From Prado023 sp964638055 (GTDB lineage Bacteria > Actinomycetota > Actinomycetes > S36-B12 > CAIYMF01): a stretch of 28,565 nt of DNA. The translations under genes were made by a program, and so were the position numbers. The DNA lies in assembly GCA_964638055.1 (NCBI GenBank), contig CAZWXF010000027.1:1-28565 (forward strand). Direction: 5' to 3'. The stretch's first letter is position 1. The number at the start of each line of letters is the position of its first letter. Positions 15,597 to 22,684 of the stretch are shown in pieces. Below the pieces are notes generated by a model. The model searched no databases, was not told where the DNA came from, and was given only the letters and a program-made list of their open reading frames with translations.

Positions 15597-17021
15597 ATGA
15601 GCATCGCGCCAGCACCCGACATGGCCCCCGACTCACGCATGCACCAGTGGGCGCGCCGGTCCAGCGGCCACGCGTCACCGGGGCCGAGTCCGACGACCTT
15701 CCTGGAGCTCACGCGACTCGCGGCGCTGGCGATCGACGCCGCCGAGGGCGATCTGCGAGCAGGGGTGCCGGGCCGGGACGGCGACGCCTGCGTGGAGGAC
15801 GCCTATCGCGATCTGATGGACGCCCTCTGGCAGCTCGGGGTCACAGTTCTTGGTGCGCCACGTCTCCCGGCGGCCCCACCGGTCCGAGGCCGCAAGGGCC
15901 CGGGGCGCGGTTCGGACGCCCGCGTCCTGCTCGTTCTTCGCCGCCTGGCCAAGAGCTGGCAGGACGACCAGGACCTCCAGCCGGAGGATCCCTGCGCAGC
16001 CGTCCTGCGCGCGGCTGCGCTGATCCGTGCGGCTGCCGACCTCTGGTCGACGCACAGGACCAGCGAGGGCGCACCGCGCACACCTGAAGGCGCCCGACTC
16101 CGGGCACCCGGCATGCTGGGCGCCGCTCGCTCGCAGTGGCGTGCGCTCGTCCATGAGGCCGCTTCCCTGGCTGGCCCGATCTCGTCGTCGGAGGTCCTGG
16201 GACCAGTGGTGGTCACGGCGAGCCGGGACCTCGTTTCCGCCACATCCAGGTCGACGCCAGGGTCCGTGCGGACCGGCGACACGGGCGCGCTGGGCCTGGC
16301 TCGCCCCGGCGTGCGTGCAGCGAGCGCCGAAGCGCAGCTGCATGACCGCGTCTCGCGCCTGGAGCTCATCGCCTGGACTGGATGGCAGCGCCAGGACACC
16401 CCCGCCGTGGTGCATCAGGGCATCGCCCGATGCGGCTGGACCGTGGCCCGGGCCGCGGCCGAGCTCGCTGCCCGACCGTGCTGCGGCAGCCCGGTCACCG
16501 CAGCCCGGCTCCGGCATGCGACCCACCGCGTCGAGGCGGCGGAGGCGTGGAGGGACCTGGCCACGGCCGTGCGTGACCTGCGGACCCTGCACGGACCGAT
16601 GGTCGCCCTGGCTCACGAGGCCGCCACCGTGGCCGTTCTCACCCAGCAGCTCGCCGGCGACGGCTCACCACGGCGTCCCCCGGGGCCGAGACGGGGACAT
16701 GGCCATCAGCCCGGGTGTCCGACGAGCCAGGTCAGGGGGTTGCTGGAGCATGCGGGCGCAGGGCTGCTGCGGGCTGCGGACTGGAACCGCCGCTCCCTGG
16801 GCGTTGCCGGGGTTCGCGGGGACCTGCTCATCAGGGGGAAGGCACTGCCCGCCTCCATGCTCAGGCGACGCCCGGACCTGGTCAGGGCCAGCGTCACAGG
16901 AACGGTCGCACCCCTACCGGCGGCCATGGCCCGATCGCTGGATGGCGCGTACCGTCGAGTCCTCAGCACCTCCGGGAGTCTCCAGGCCACCGCTGGGGTG
17001 AGCCAGAAGGCCGTGGCATGA
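15597..17021 (+). CDS. Hypothetical helical protein, divergent from the Tad locus
   Basis: A 474-residue soluble protein that I do not recognise. The ATG at 15597 is preceded by GGGAGG with 6-nt spacing; the open frame upstream to 15267 overlaps the control region and is not likely coding. The sequence is alanine- and arginine-rich and mostly predicted helical (for example LELTRLAALAIDAAEGDLRA at about 36-55 and RVEAAEAWRDLATAVRDLRT at about 305-325), without signal peptide, membrane segments or obvious catalytic motif. A basic low-complexity stretch (GSPRRPPGPRRGHGHQPG) lies near 350-370. It is transcribed divergently from the sigma-like gene across the GGCAAC-rich region, so it may be co-regulated with the Tad locus. 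Possible roles include a structural or regulatory partner; nothing more can be said. Confidence 0.72.
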   Translation: MSIAPAPDMAPDSRMHQWARRSSGHASPGPSPTTFLELTRLAALAIDAAEGDLRAGVPGRDGDACVEDAYRDLMDALWQLGVTVLGAPRLPAAPPVRGRKGPGRGSDARVLLVLRRLAKSWQDDQDLQPEDPCAAVLRAAALIRAAADLWSTHRTSEGAPRTPEGARLRAPGMLGAARSQWRALVHEAASLAGPISSSEVLGPVVVTASRDLVSATSRSTPGSVRTGDTGALGLARPGVRAASAEAQLHDRVSRLELIAWTGWQRQDTPAVVHQGIARCGWTVARAAAELAARPCCGSPVTAARLRHATHRVEAAEAWRDLATAVRDLRTLHGPMVALAHEAATVAVLTQQLAGDGSPRRPPGPRRGHGHQPGCPTSQVRGLLEHAGAGLLRAADWNRRSLGVAGVRGDLLIRGKALPASMLRRRPDLVRASVTGTVAPLPAAMARSLDGAYRRVLSTSGSLQATAGVSQKAVA

Positions 17022-17085
17022 GGGGAGGAGGCCGTTCCCCCTGGGTCCTCGCCATGCTGGTCGTGCGGCGGGGCTGTGGCCGGGA
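17022..17085. other. Short convergent intergenic spacer
   Basis: Only 64 bp separate the convergent ends of the unknown gene (plus) and the DUF2231 gene (minus). A clear terminator stem is not seen. Confidence 0.4.
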
Positions 17086-17586
17086 TCAGGAGGGGCCCGG
17101 CTCCGACATGGCCGCCACGCCCGACCACACGGACTGCGCGCCGGTATGGCCGACGCGGATGACCCAGAAGATGCTCGCGCTCGCGACCAGCACAGCCAGT
17201 GCGGCGAGCACCATCCGACCCCGCTGTCTGGTCGCATCCCCCGGCGCCCTGGAACGGTCCATGGCCCAGAGCCCGACGGCGACCACGAGGAGGGCCAGCG
17301 CGAAGAACGGCATCCGCGCACCCAGTGCCTGGTGGTCGAAGCCAGGGGCGCCGACCCGCTCGGCCAAGGCCTCACCAGCCTCTTTGGCCACGAAGGCGGA
17401 GGCCGCCCCCCCGGCGGCGGCGAGCAGCACGAGCCAGCCGTACTGGCGGGAGAACCTGGGCCAGAGGGCCATGACGATCAGTCCGGTCGCTGCCAGCGGA
17501 ACGAGCACGACGACTGCGTGCACGACGAGCGGATGCACCGGGACACCCAGGATGAGGTCGAAAGGGCCACCTTCGGCTGGGTTCAT
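17086..17586 (-). CDS. DUF2231 family membrane protein
   Basis: A 166-residue protein with four hydrophobic segments (about 22-41, 50-66, 93-110 and 127-143). The N-terminal motif GVPVHPLVVHAVVVLVPLA and the C-terminal RVGHTGAQSVWSGVA are typical of actinobacterial DUF2231 proteins, whose function is not established; conserved histidines suggest a redox or haem role in some relatives. The ATG is supported by AAGGAG with 7-nt spacing. Upstream on the minus strand CTGACA and a weak -10 (ATCTAC, 17-bp spacing) may form its promoter. It is monocistronic, convergent to the preceding gene and divergent from the RTX protein gene. Confidence 0.88.
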   Translation of the reverse strand: MNPAEGGPFDLILGVPVHPLVVHAVVVLVPLAATGLIVMALWPRFSRQYGWLVLLAAAGGAASAFVAKEAGEALAERVGAPGFDHQALGARMPFFALALLVVAVGLWAMDRSRAPGDATRQRGRMVLAALAVLVASASIFWVIRVGHTGAQSVWSGVAAMSEPGPS

Positions 17587-17811
17587 GCCTTGGCTCCTTC
17601 GCAGCCGGACCTGCGGGTCGAGGGATCCAGTAGATCACTGCACCGGTCTGACTGTCAGCAGGTCGCAGCCGGGCGGTGGGACCCACGCAGAATCACCCGG
17701 GCGCACGGCGAGGACCACGAGCGACCAGGCGGGTGAAGCCGAACAGATGTCGATCCGGCTCCCAGGGGATAGCCTCACCTCGACAGTGGCGCTCGGCGCA
17801 GGGAGGGTCCG
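17587..17811. promoter_or_regulatory. Divergent promoter region of DUF2231 and RTX genes
   Basis: This 225-bp gap holds no gene. For the plus-strand gene, TAGCCT (17770-17775) could be a -10 element, and AGGGAGGG just before the ATG is a strong ribosome site. For the minus strand the palindrome CTGACTGTCAG (17648-17658) contains the proposed -35 CTGACA, so it could also be an operator. Confidence 0.42.
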
Positions 17812-18582
17812 ATGCTCGATGCCCGCGGGCTCCGGCTGGGCGCGGCGCTCCTCATCCTCACGGCCACGTCCTGGGCTGTGGCGGTGCCGGCACTCGGTGC
17901 TGCTGGTCGGCCCACCCCGGGCACCCTGTCGCCACGGGCCCAAGGGGTGGCGACCTCCATCTCCCTCCGCACGGCTGCCCCCATCCCGACCTGCGATGGG
18001 CGGCCTGCCACGATCGTGTCGAAGTCGCCGATCGTGCGTGGGACGTCCGGTCCCGACGTCATCGTCGTGCTGGGACGGGGGCGGCACACGGTGCAGGGGC
18101 GCGGCGGCGATGACGTGATCTGTGGAAGCCGGGGCCGGGACCTGCTCCTGGGCGGTGCCGGTGCGGATCGGATCTTCGGGCTCGGCGGCCGTGACGTCCT
18201 CGACGGAGGCGACGGGGACGACATCCTCTTCGGAGGCGACGGGCGAGACCGGATCCTGGGCGGGCAGGGCAACGATCAGCTCATCGGCGGGAAGGGTGAC
18301 GACGTCCTGCGGGGCGGGGGCGGTGACGACCTGATCCAGGGCGGTCCTGGACACGATCAAGCACGCGGTGGCAGCGGAGACGACGACATCCTCGGCGGAT
18401 CCGGGCGGGACGTCCTCCACGGCGACTCCGGAGACGACCACGTGGACGGTCAGGGTGGCCGCGACCGCTGCTTCGGTGACCTGGGCGATGACGTGGTGGT
18501 CGACGATCAGGCGGCATCGGATCATTCGAGCGACGACACCGATTCGGCCGCGGGAGGCGACGACCTCGACAAGCTCCCCTGA
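17812..18582 (+). CDS. Secreted RTX-type calcium-binding repeat protein
   Basis: A 256-residue protein with an N-terminal signal peptide (about 1-30: basic start, LGAALLILTATSWAVAVPAL, then ALGA/A as a possible cleavage site). After a short linker come IVRGTSGPDVIVVLGR and an unbroken series of glycine/aspartate nonapeptides of the GGxGxDxLx type from about residue 90 to 235 (for example GGDGDDILFGGDGRDRILGG), forming a calcium-binding parallel beta-roll. Two cysteines near the repeat start (TCDGRP and VICGS) may form a disulfide, and a third is at DRCFGD near the end. The tail is acidic and serine-rich. No protease, lipase or adhesin domain is attached, and no type I secretion genes are nearby; export is through the Sec signal. 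Function beyond calcium binding is unknown. Confidence 0.88.
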   Translation: MLDARGLRLGAALLILTATSWAVAVPALGAAGRPTPGTLSPRAQGVATSISLRTAAPIPTCDGRPATIVSKSPIVRGTSGPDVIVVLGRGRHTVQGRGGDDVICGSRGRDLLLGGAGADRIFGLGGRDVLDGGDGDDILFGGDGRDRILGGQGNDQLIGGKGDDVLRGGGGDDLIQGGPGHDQARGGSGDDDILGGSGRDVLHGDSGDDHVDGQGGRDRCFGDLGDDVVVDDQAASDHSSDDTDSAAGGDDLDKLP

Positions 18583-18845
18583 CGGAGCAGCCCACCGCGA
18601 CTGCCGACGGCTGCGACCCGGGCGAAGCCGCCCAGCTGTGGCCCGTGACGTGGCCGAGCGCCCCGGCATGCTCCGTTCCGCGGCCAGTCGGGGCGGATGC
18701 GGTCCAGTCCGCGAGCTGGGGGCAGGCGCTCCGGTGATGGAGGTCTCACCCCACGGACTGGGTCATCCCAGCGCCCGGGAGTACCCTCGCGAGAGTTGTT
18801 GATCGTTCCACGATCTCCCCCTCCTCGCCCTTCCCAGGGAGTCCC
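18583..18845. promoter_or_regulatory. Intergenic region with a palindrome before the MFS gene
   Basis: No gene is seen in these 263 bp. GATCGT-TCC-ACGATC (18801-18815) is a perfect 6-3-6 palindrome 30 bp before the MFS start codon, a position suited to a repressor operator. GGGAG just before the ATG serves as ribosome site. No terminator for the RTX gene is evident. Confidence 0.45.
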
Positions 18846-20411
18846 ATGTCCCACGCTGACCACGCAGGAGTCCCCGCCGATGCGGCGCCGACGGCATCGA
18901 GTGCGGCGGACACCGTGACCACGGCCCATGGACCGCTCGCCGTCGACCCCAAGCGGTTCCGAGCGCTGGGCGTCATCGCCATCGCCCAGTTGATGATCAT
19001 CCTGGACGGCTCGATCGTGAACCTGGCGATCCCGCGCGCGAAGGACGACCTCGGCATCGCCGACGCGAACATCCAGTGGATCGTGACCGCCTACACGCTG
19101 ACGTTCGGTGGCCTGCTGCTCCTCGGTGGCCGGATCGCGGACTACGTCGGCCGTCGCCGCACGTTGATCATCGGCCTCCTCGGCTTCGCGGGGGCCTCCC
19201 TCCTGGGAGGCCTGGCGCCCACCGAGGGCCTCCTGATCGCCGCGCGGGCACTCCAGGGGGGCTTCGCCGCACTGCTCGCACCGGCCACGCTCGCCCTGAT
19301 CACCGTCACGTTCCACGACGCGAAGGAACGTGCCAAGGCCTTCGGCGTCATCGGAGCCATCTCCGGAGGCGGCGCGGCCATCGGCCTGCTGCTGGGAGGC
19401 GTGCTGACCGAGTACTTCTCATGGCGGTGGTGCCTGGCGGTCAACACGCCGATCGCCATCGTGACGGCGCTGGCGGCCGGGCGCTTCGTCCGGGAGTCCC
19501 GCGCGGAGGGCAACACCAGCTACGACATCCCCGGCGCGGTCACCTCGACGGTCGGGCTCATCGCCCTGGTCTACGGCTTCACGCAGGCGGCGCCCTCGGG
19601 CGCCTCGGACACGGCCCACTGGACCGACCCGGGGACGCTGGTGTGGTTCGCCCTGGCCGCGGTGCTCCTGAGCGCCTTCCTGGTCATCGAGACACGGTCG
19701 GAGAACCCCCTGCTCCCCCTGCGCATCCTCTCGGAGCGCAACCGGGCGGGCGCCTACCTGTCGAGCCTGATCACCGGCGCCGGGATGTTCGCGATGTTCC
19801 TGTTCCTGGGCCTCTACATGCAGATCATCAAGGGCTACACCCCGGTCCAGGCGGGCTTCGCCTTCCTGCCCTTCAGCGTGGGGGTCATCGCCGGGGCCGG
19901 CATCGCTGCCAACCTGCTGCCCAGGCTCGGGCCCAGGCCGCTCATGGTGCCAGGCCTTCTCGCGGGATCGGCCGGCATGTTCATGCTCACCAGGCTCACG
20001 CCTGACTCGGACTACGCGACGCACCTGCTGCCCTCGATGCTGATCATGAGCTTGGGCATGGCCTTCGTGTTCATCCCCACCCCGAGCCTGGCGCTGCACG
20101 GGATCGGGCACCACGACGCTGGTGTGGCCTCGGCGGTCATCAACACCTCCCAGCAGGTGGGTGGCTCGCTCGGCACGGCGCTGATGAACACGGTCGCCGT
20201 CAGCGCCACTTCGGCCTTCCTCGCAGCCAACGTCGGCGCATCCGTGCCGGAGGCCCTCACCCACGGCTACACGCAGGGGTTCCTGCTGGGCGCGGTGCTG
20301 CTCCTCGCGGCCACGGTCGTCGTCCTCGCGATGGTGCGCATCGGTGCCGAGGCGACCGAGGCGACCGAAGCCGAGGGGCTGGATGCCGCGCCCCCGATCC
20401 ACGTGGGCTGA
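18846..20411 (+). CDS. MFS transporter, DHA2 (EmrB/QacA-like) drug exporter
   Basis: A 521-residue membrane protein with about 14 transmembrane helices, the DHA2 arrangement. Helix 1 carries LMIILDGSIVNLAIP (the family motif with a membrane aspartate), the loop after helix 2 has GGRIADYVGRRRTL (MFS motif A), and WIVTAYTLTFGGLLLLGGR is typical of the family. Motif C appears as GVIGAISGGGAAIGLLLGGV (in part). Such proteins use the proton gradient to expel cationic drugs, antibiotics or other toxic molecules; the substrate is not readable. The first 40 residues are a polar, alanine-rich cytoplasmic tail. No regulator gene is adjacent, but a palindrome at 18801-18815 may be an operator. It ends before a hairpin shared with the convergent PAP2 gene. 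Confidence 0.93.
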   Translation: MSHADHAGVPADAAPTASSAADTVTTAHGPLAVDPKRFRALGVIAIAQLMIILDGSIVNLAIPRAKDDLGIADANIQWIVTAYTLTFGGLLLLGGRIADYVGRRRTLIIGLLGFAGASLLGGLAPTEGLLIAARALQGGFAALLAPATLALITVTFHDAKERAKAFGVIGAISGGGAAIGLLLGGVLTEYFSWRWCLAVNTPIAIVTALAAGRFVRESRAEGNTSYDIPGAVTSTVGLIALVYGFTQAAPSGASDTAHWTDPGTLVWFALAAVLLSAFLVIETRSENPLLPLRILSERNRAGAYLSSLITGAGMFAMFLFLGLYMQIIKGYTPVQAGFAFLPFSVGVIAGAGIAANLLPRLGPRPLMVPGLLAGSAGMFMLTRLTPDSDYATHLLPSMLIMSLGMAFVFIPTPSLALHGIGHHDAGVASAVINTSQQVGGSLGTALMNTVAVSATSAFLAANVGASVPEALTHGYTQGFLLGAVLLLAATVVVLAMVRIGAEATEATEAEGLDAAPPIHVG

Positions 20412-20430
20412 CCCCGCGCACCAGGCGCTG

Positions 20431-20459
20431 CGGCCCGGCCCGTCCTGGGAACCGGGCCG
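20431..20459. terminator. GC-rich hairpin between convergent genes
   Basis: CGGCCCGG (20431-20438) and CCGGGCCG (20452-20459) pair over a 13-base loop, between the MFS stop (20411) and the PAP2 stop (20493). There is no T-run on either side, as is usual for actinobacterial terminators. It could serve both strands. Confidence 0.6.
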
Positions 20460-20492
20460 GATGCGTGATCGTTCCGACGCCGGAACATCGGG

Positions 20493-21302
20493 CTACGCCG
20501 CTGTCGATGATCCGTCGACGGCGCCTGCGTCAGCGACCTGAGAGTCCTCCTCGCCGGGTGCGAGCCCCGAAGGCCAGGCGTTCAGGCCCACCCAGAAGAT
20601 CAGGGAGCTGCCCAGGAGCACGGTGGTTCCCACAGCCCAGCCGCCGAGGACGTCGCTGGGCCAGTGGGCTCCCAGGACAAGGCGCGTGAGCCCGAGGAAG
20701 GGGCCGAAGACAGAGAGCGCACAGCCCGCGACGCGGACCGCCGACGACTCCCGCTGCCGGGCGTACTGCAGCAGGATCAGACCGATGGCCAGGTACATGT
20801 AGATCCCTGCCGTCGTGTGGCCCGATGGGAACGACTCGAACATGTCGTGCTCGTACTTCTCCGCTCCCGGCGGACGCTCACGGCCGACGATGCGCTTGAG
20901 GGACTCGGTGAGCAGCGCCCCGACCGCCACGTTGAAGGTGAGGAAGGCGGCCGCGTACCACGCCCGCATCCCCAACAGGACCAGGACCACGAGCCCGCCG
21001 GTGACCGACGCCTCAAGTCCGCCGGTCCACTCGCCGATCGCGTGGGCCAGATCGACGGGCCACCCCAGCGGGTCGGCCCATGAGCGGATCCACGCGGTCA
21101 CCGCCCTGTCGAAGCTCATCAGTGCGGGAACCTGCAGGACCACGGCGATGGTGAGGATCGCGGCAAGGCACGCTGCGACCCACAGCCCGACCTGCGCCCG
21201 GGCTCGGCCGCCGGGGATGAACCACGCTCGTGGTCGCCGACGGTCTGCGACGCCTCCCGCCGGGGGGTCTGCCCCTGCCTGATCAGCCATCTGTCGCCGC
21301 AT
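20493..21302 (-). CDS. PAP2-family membrane phosphatase
   Basis: From ATG 21302 the product has 269 residues; ATG 21290 is an alternative. The frame is open to 21608 but the upstream part is non-coding in character. The three phosphatase motifs are complete: KRIVGRERP, FPSGHTTAG and TRLVLGAHWPSDV, supplying the lysine, arginines, catalytic histidine and the histidine-aspartate pair. Six membrane segments are seen. PAP2 enzymes remove phosphate from lipid phosphates such as phosphatidic acid or undecaprenyl pyrophosphate outside the membrane; the precise substrate is unknown. The C-terminal tail (about 240-269) is acidic and soluble. No strong ribosome site supports either start, so the first few residues are uncertain. 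Confidence 0.9.
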   Translation of the reverse strand: MRRQMADQAGADPPAGGVADRRRPRAWFIPGGRARAQVGLWVAACLAAILTIAVVLQVPALMSFDRAVTAWIRSWADPLGWPVDLAHAIGEWTGGLEASVTGGLVVLVLLGMRAWYAAAFLTFNVAVGALLTESLKRIVGRERPPGAEKYEHDMFESFPSGHTTAGIYMYLAIGLILLQYARQRESSAVRVAGCALSVFGPFLGLTRLVLGAHWPSDVLGGWAVGTTVLLGSSLIFWVGLNAWPSGLAPGEEDSQVADAGAVDGSSTAA

Positions 21303-21546
21303 GCGGGGAGGGCCGCGGTCCCGGATGCCGCACGGGAGGCTCCCGGTGACCGATCGGCATGGCGGGCACTCCTCGTGTCGGGACGTCCGCAGAGTCTCGC
21401 CCACCCCGGCATGACTCCTCAACCTGATCGGCCACCTCGGGTGGTTCCCCACAGGGCAGGGCTGGTCAGGCGTCCTGCTCATCCTCGACCACGGTCGGGT
21501 CAGCCCGGCCCGCGATTGTGAAGGGACAGGTGATTCGGTCTGCCGA
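21303..21546. other. Intergenic region between PAP2 and SnoaL-like genes
   Basis: In 244 bp no gene is supported. A short stem CCACC-TCG-GGTGG (21432-21444) lies about 100 bp past the SnoaL-like stop on the minus strand and might help to terminate it. A GAGGAG followed by ATG on the minus strand near 21360 opens a frame different from PAP2 and looks accidental. Confidence 0.35.
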
Positions 21547-22072
21547 TCAGGAGAAGGGCTCGTAGCAGTCGTACGTCTCGATGCTGGCGATCCGACCGTC
21601 GCGCACACCGATGAATTGGGCGAGGTGCGCGGTGAGTCCCTGCCCCTCGCGGAAGGGACCGACCTCTCGGGCGACGACCGCCGTCCACGTCACGCGCAGG
21701 ATCGCCACGTCACCGACCTCCATCGCATCCCGGACGTGGTACCGCTGCTCCCGGAGCAGCCCCGCCCCCACCGAGGATCCGCTGAGGATCTGCTCCAGGC
21801 CGGACCGGCCCCCCTTCGGGTTGACCAGGTTCGGATGCTCGATGGTGATCGCATCGAGGGTGAACAGGTCGCGCAGGTCGTCGCCGTGGCGCCCGTCCTC
21901 CAGCGCCGCGTGCAGTCGCAGGGCAACGGTGGNNNNNNNNNNNNNNNNNNNNNNNNNNNNNNNNNNNNNNNNNNNNNNNNNNNNNNNNNNNNNNNNNNNN
22001 NNNNNNNNNNNNNNNNNNNNNNNNNNNNNNNNCGGTGGATGGTGAGTCAGCGGTGGATGGTGAGTCAGCCAT
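21547..22072 (-). CDS. SnoaL-like (NTF2 fold) protein, interrupted by an assembly gap
   Basis: Left of the gap, 21547-21932 encodes about 128 residues, from VALRLHAALEDGRHGDDLRD to QFIGVRDGRIASIETYDCYEPFS, the pattern of SnoaL-like polyketide-cyclase/NTF2-fold proteins: first helix, D-A-x-x-x-x-H strand, and the last strand with a Y-D-x-Y-x-P ending. Only the N-terminus is missing. Right of the gap, the minus strand reads ATG at 22072 then MADSPSTADSPST, a six-residue repeat coded by two 18-bp units, and left of the gap the coding sequence begins with codons for S and T. If the gap is filled with whole units, frames join exactly. The product would thus be MADSPST repeats followed by the SnoaL domain. 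The function is unknown. It is divergent from the MarR gene. Confidence 0.7.
21933..22032. other. Assembly gap of 100 N
   Basis: Exactly 100 undetermined bases, the usual placeholder for a gap of unknown size. It is bordered by CGGTGG on the left and two copies of the 18-bp unit on the right, so an unresolved tandem repeat is the likely cause. Confidence 0.97.
22033..22068. repeat. 18-bp tandem repeat at the gap edge
   Basis: Two identical copies of CGGTGGATGGTGAGTCAG occupy 22033-22050 and 22051-22068. The six bases left of the gap (21927-21932, CGGTGG) equal the start of the unit. On the minus strand, in the frame of ATG 22072, each unit encodes ADSPST. Confidence 0.9.
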
Positions 22073-22080
22073 GATGCACA

Positions 22081-22114
22081 ACTATGGTTGCACAACCGAC
22101 GTTGTCAATAGGCT
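22081..22114. promoter_or_regulatory. Divergent promoter and MarR operator candidate
   Basis: On the minus strand a perfect -35 TTGACA (plus 22103-22108) is followed after 16 bp by CATAGT (plus 22081-22086), ending 8 nt before the ATG at 22072. On the plus strand TTGCAC (22088-22093) and TAGGCT (22109-22114) precede the MarR ATG at 22122 by 7 nt. Overlapping palindromes fill the space: GGTTG-CA-CAACC (22086-22097) and ACAAC-CGAC-GTTGT (22092-22105). TGCACAAC is also directly repeated at 22075 and 22089. The layout suits a regulator that controls both itself and the SnoaL-like gene. Confidence 0.62.
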
Positions 22115-22121
22115 GGGACTC

Positions 22122-22601
22122 ATGGACCACGTCGATCCGCGCACGCTCGACCTCCCCACCCTCGCGTTCCTGGCCGGGCATGCCGCGAACCATCACGTCC
22201 TCGGGGTCCTTCGGAGCTCCGGCCATCCGCATATCCGGATCTCCTTCGGCTACGTCTTCCAGCACCTGATCGTGCGCTCCCCGACGGTGGGAGAGCTCGC
22301 TGCGCTCCTGGGCGTGAGCCAGCAGGCGGCGTCCAAGTCCGTGGCCGAGCTTGAAGCGCTGGGATACGTGGAGCGCGCTGCCGACGAGCAGGACGCCCGC
22401 ATCCGACGGGTGCGCCTCACTCCTTCGGGGTGGGCGGCGATCACCCTTGCCCGGGAGGCTCGGGCCGAGCTGGAGGCACACCTGGCGGACCGGGTCGGCC
22501 CAGAGGCCGTCGAGGCGACTCGCACCACGCTGGCCGCCCTCCTGCAGGACACGGGCGGCACGCCGGACGTGGCCCGGCGCCAGGTCCGGCCGGGCACGTG
22601 A
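22122..22601 (+). CDS. MarR-family transcriptional regulator
   Basis: From ATG 22122 the protein has 159 residues. The winged-helix core is plain: VGELAALLGVSQQAASKSVAELEALGYVERAADEQDARIRRVRLTP (in part, about 63-108), with the recognition helix QQAASKSVAELE and the wing residues DEQDARIRRVRLT typical of MarR. Flanking helices give the dimer interface. The frame is open upstream to 22035, but that part overlaps the divergent promoter and repeat. The start lies 7 nt after TAGGCT, suggesting leaderless translation. By position it probably represses its own gene and the divergent SnoaL-like gene; the ligand is unknown. Confidence 0.88.
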   Translation: MDHVDPRTLDLPTLAFLAGHAANHHVLGVLRSSGHPHIRISFGYVFQHLIVRSPTVGELAALLGVSQQAASKSVAELEALGYVERAADEQDARIRRVRLTPSGWAAITLAREARAELEAHLADRVGPEAVEATRTTLAALLQDTGGTPDVARRQVRPGT

Positions 22602-22631
22602 GCCCCACGCCCGCAGCCCACCACGCATGCC

Positions 22632-22674
22632 GCGTAGTCGATTCGGTCCAGTCGATCGACCGGATCGACTACGC
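22632..22674. terminator. Long hairpin terminator between MarR and pnkp
   Basis: GCGTAGTCGATTCGGTC (22632-22648) and GACCGGATCGACTACGC (22658-22674) form a 17-bp stem with one G-U pair over a 9-base loop. It stands between the convergent MarR and pnkp genes, so probably ends both transcripts. No T-run follows. Confidence 0.8.
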
Positions 22675-22684
22675 AGACGTGAGC

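Noticed and set aside
19076..20402. Alternative frames on both strands inside the MFS gene
   Set aside because: They are shadows in GC-rich coding DNA; the MFS frame has all family motifs.
21303..21608. N-terminal extension of the PAP2 protein
   Set aside because: The extra residues are rich in R, S and P without pattern and enter the intergenic region; membrane topology is complete from the start at 21302.
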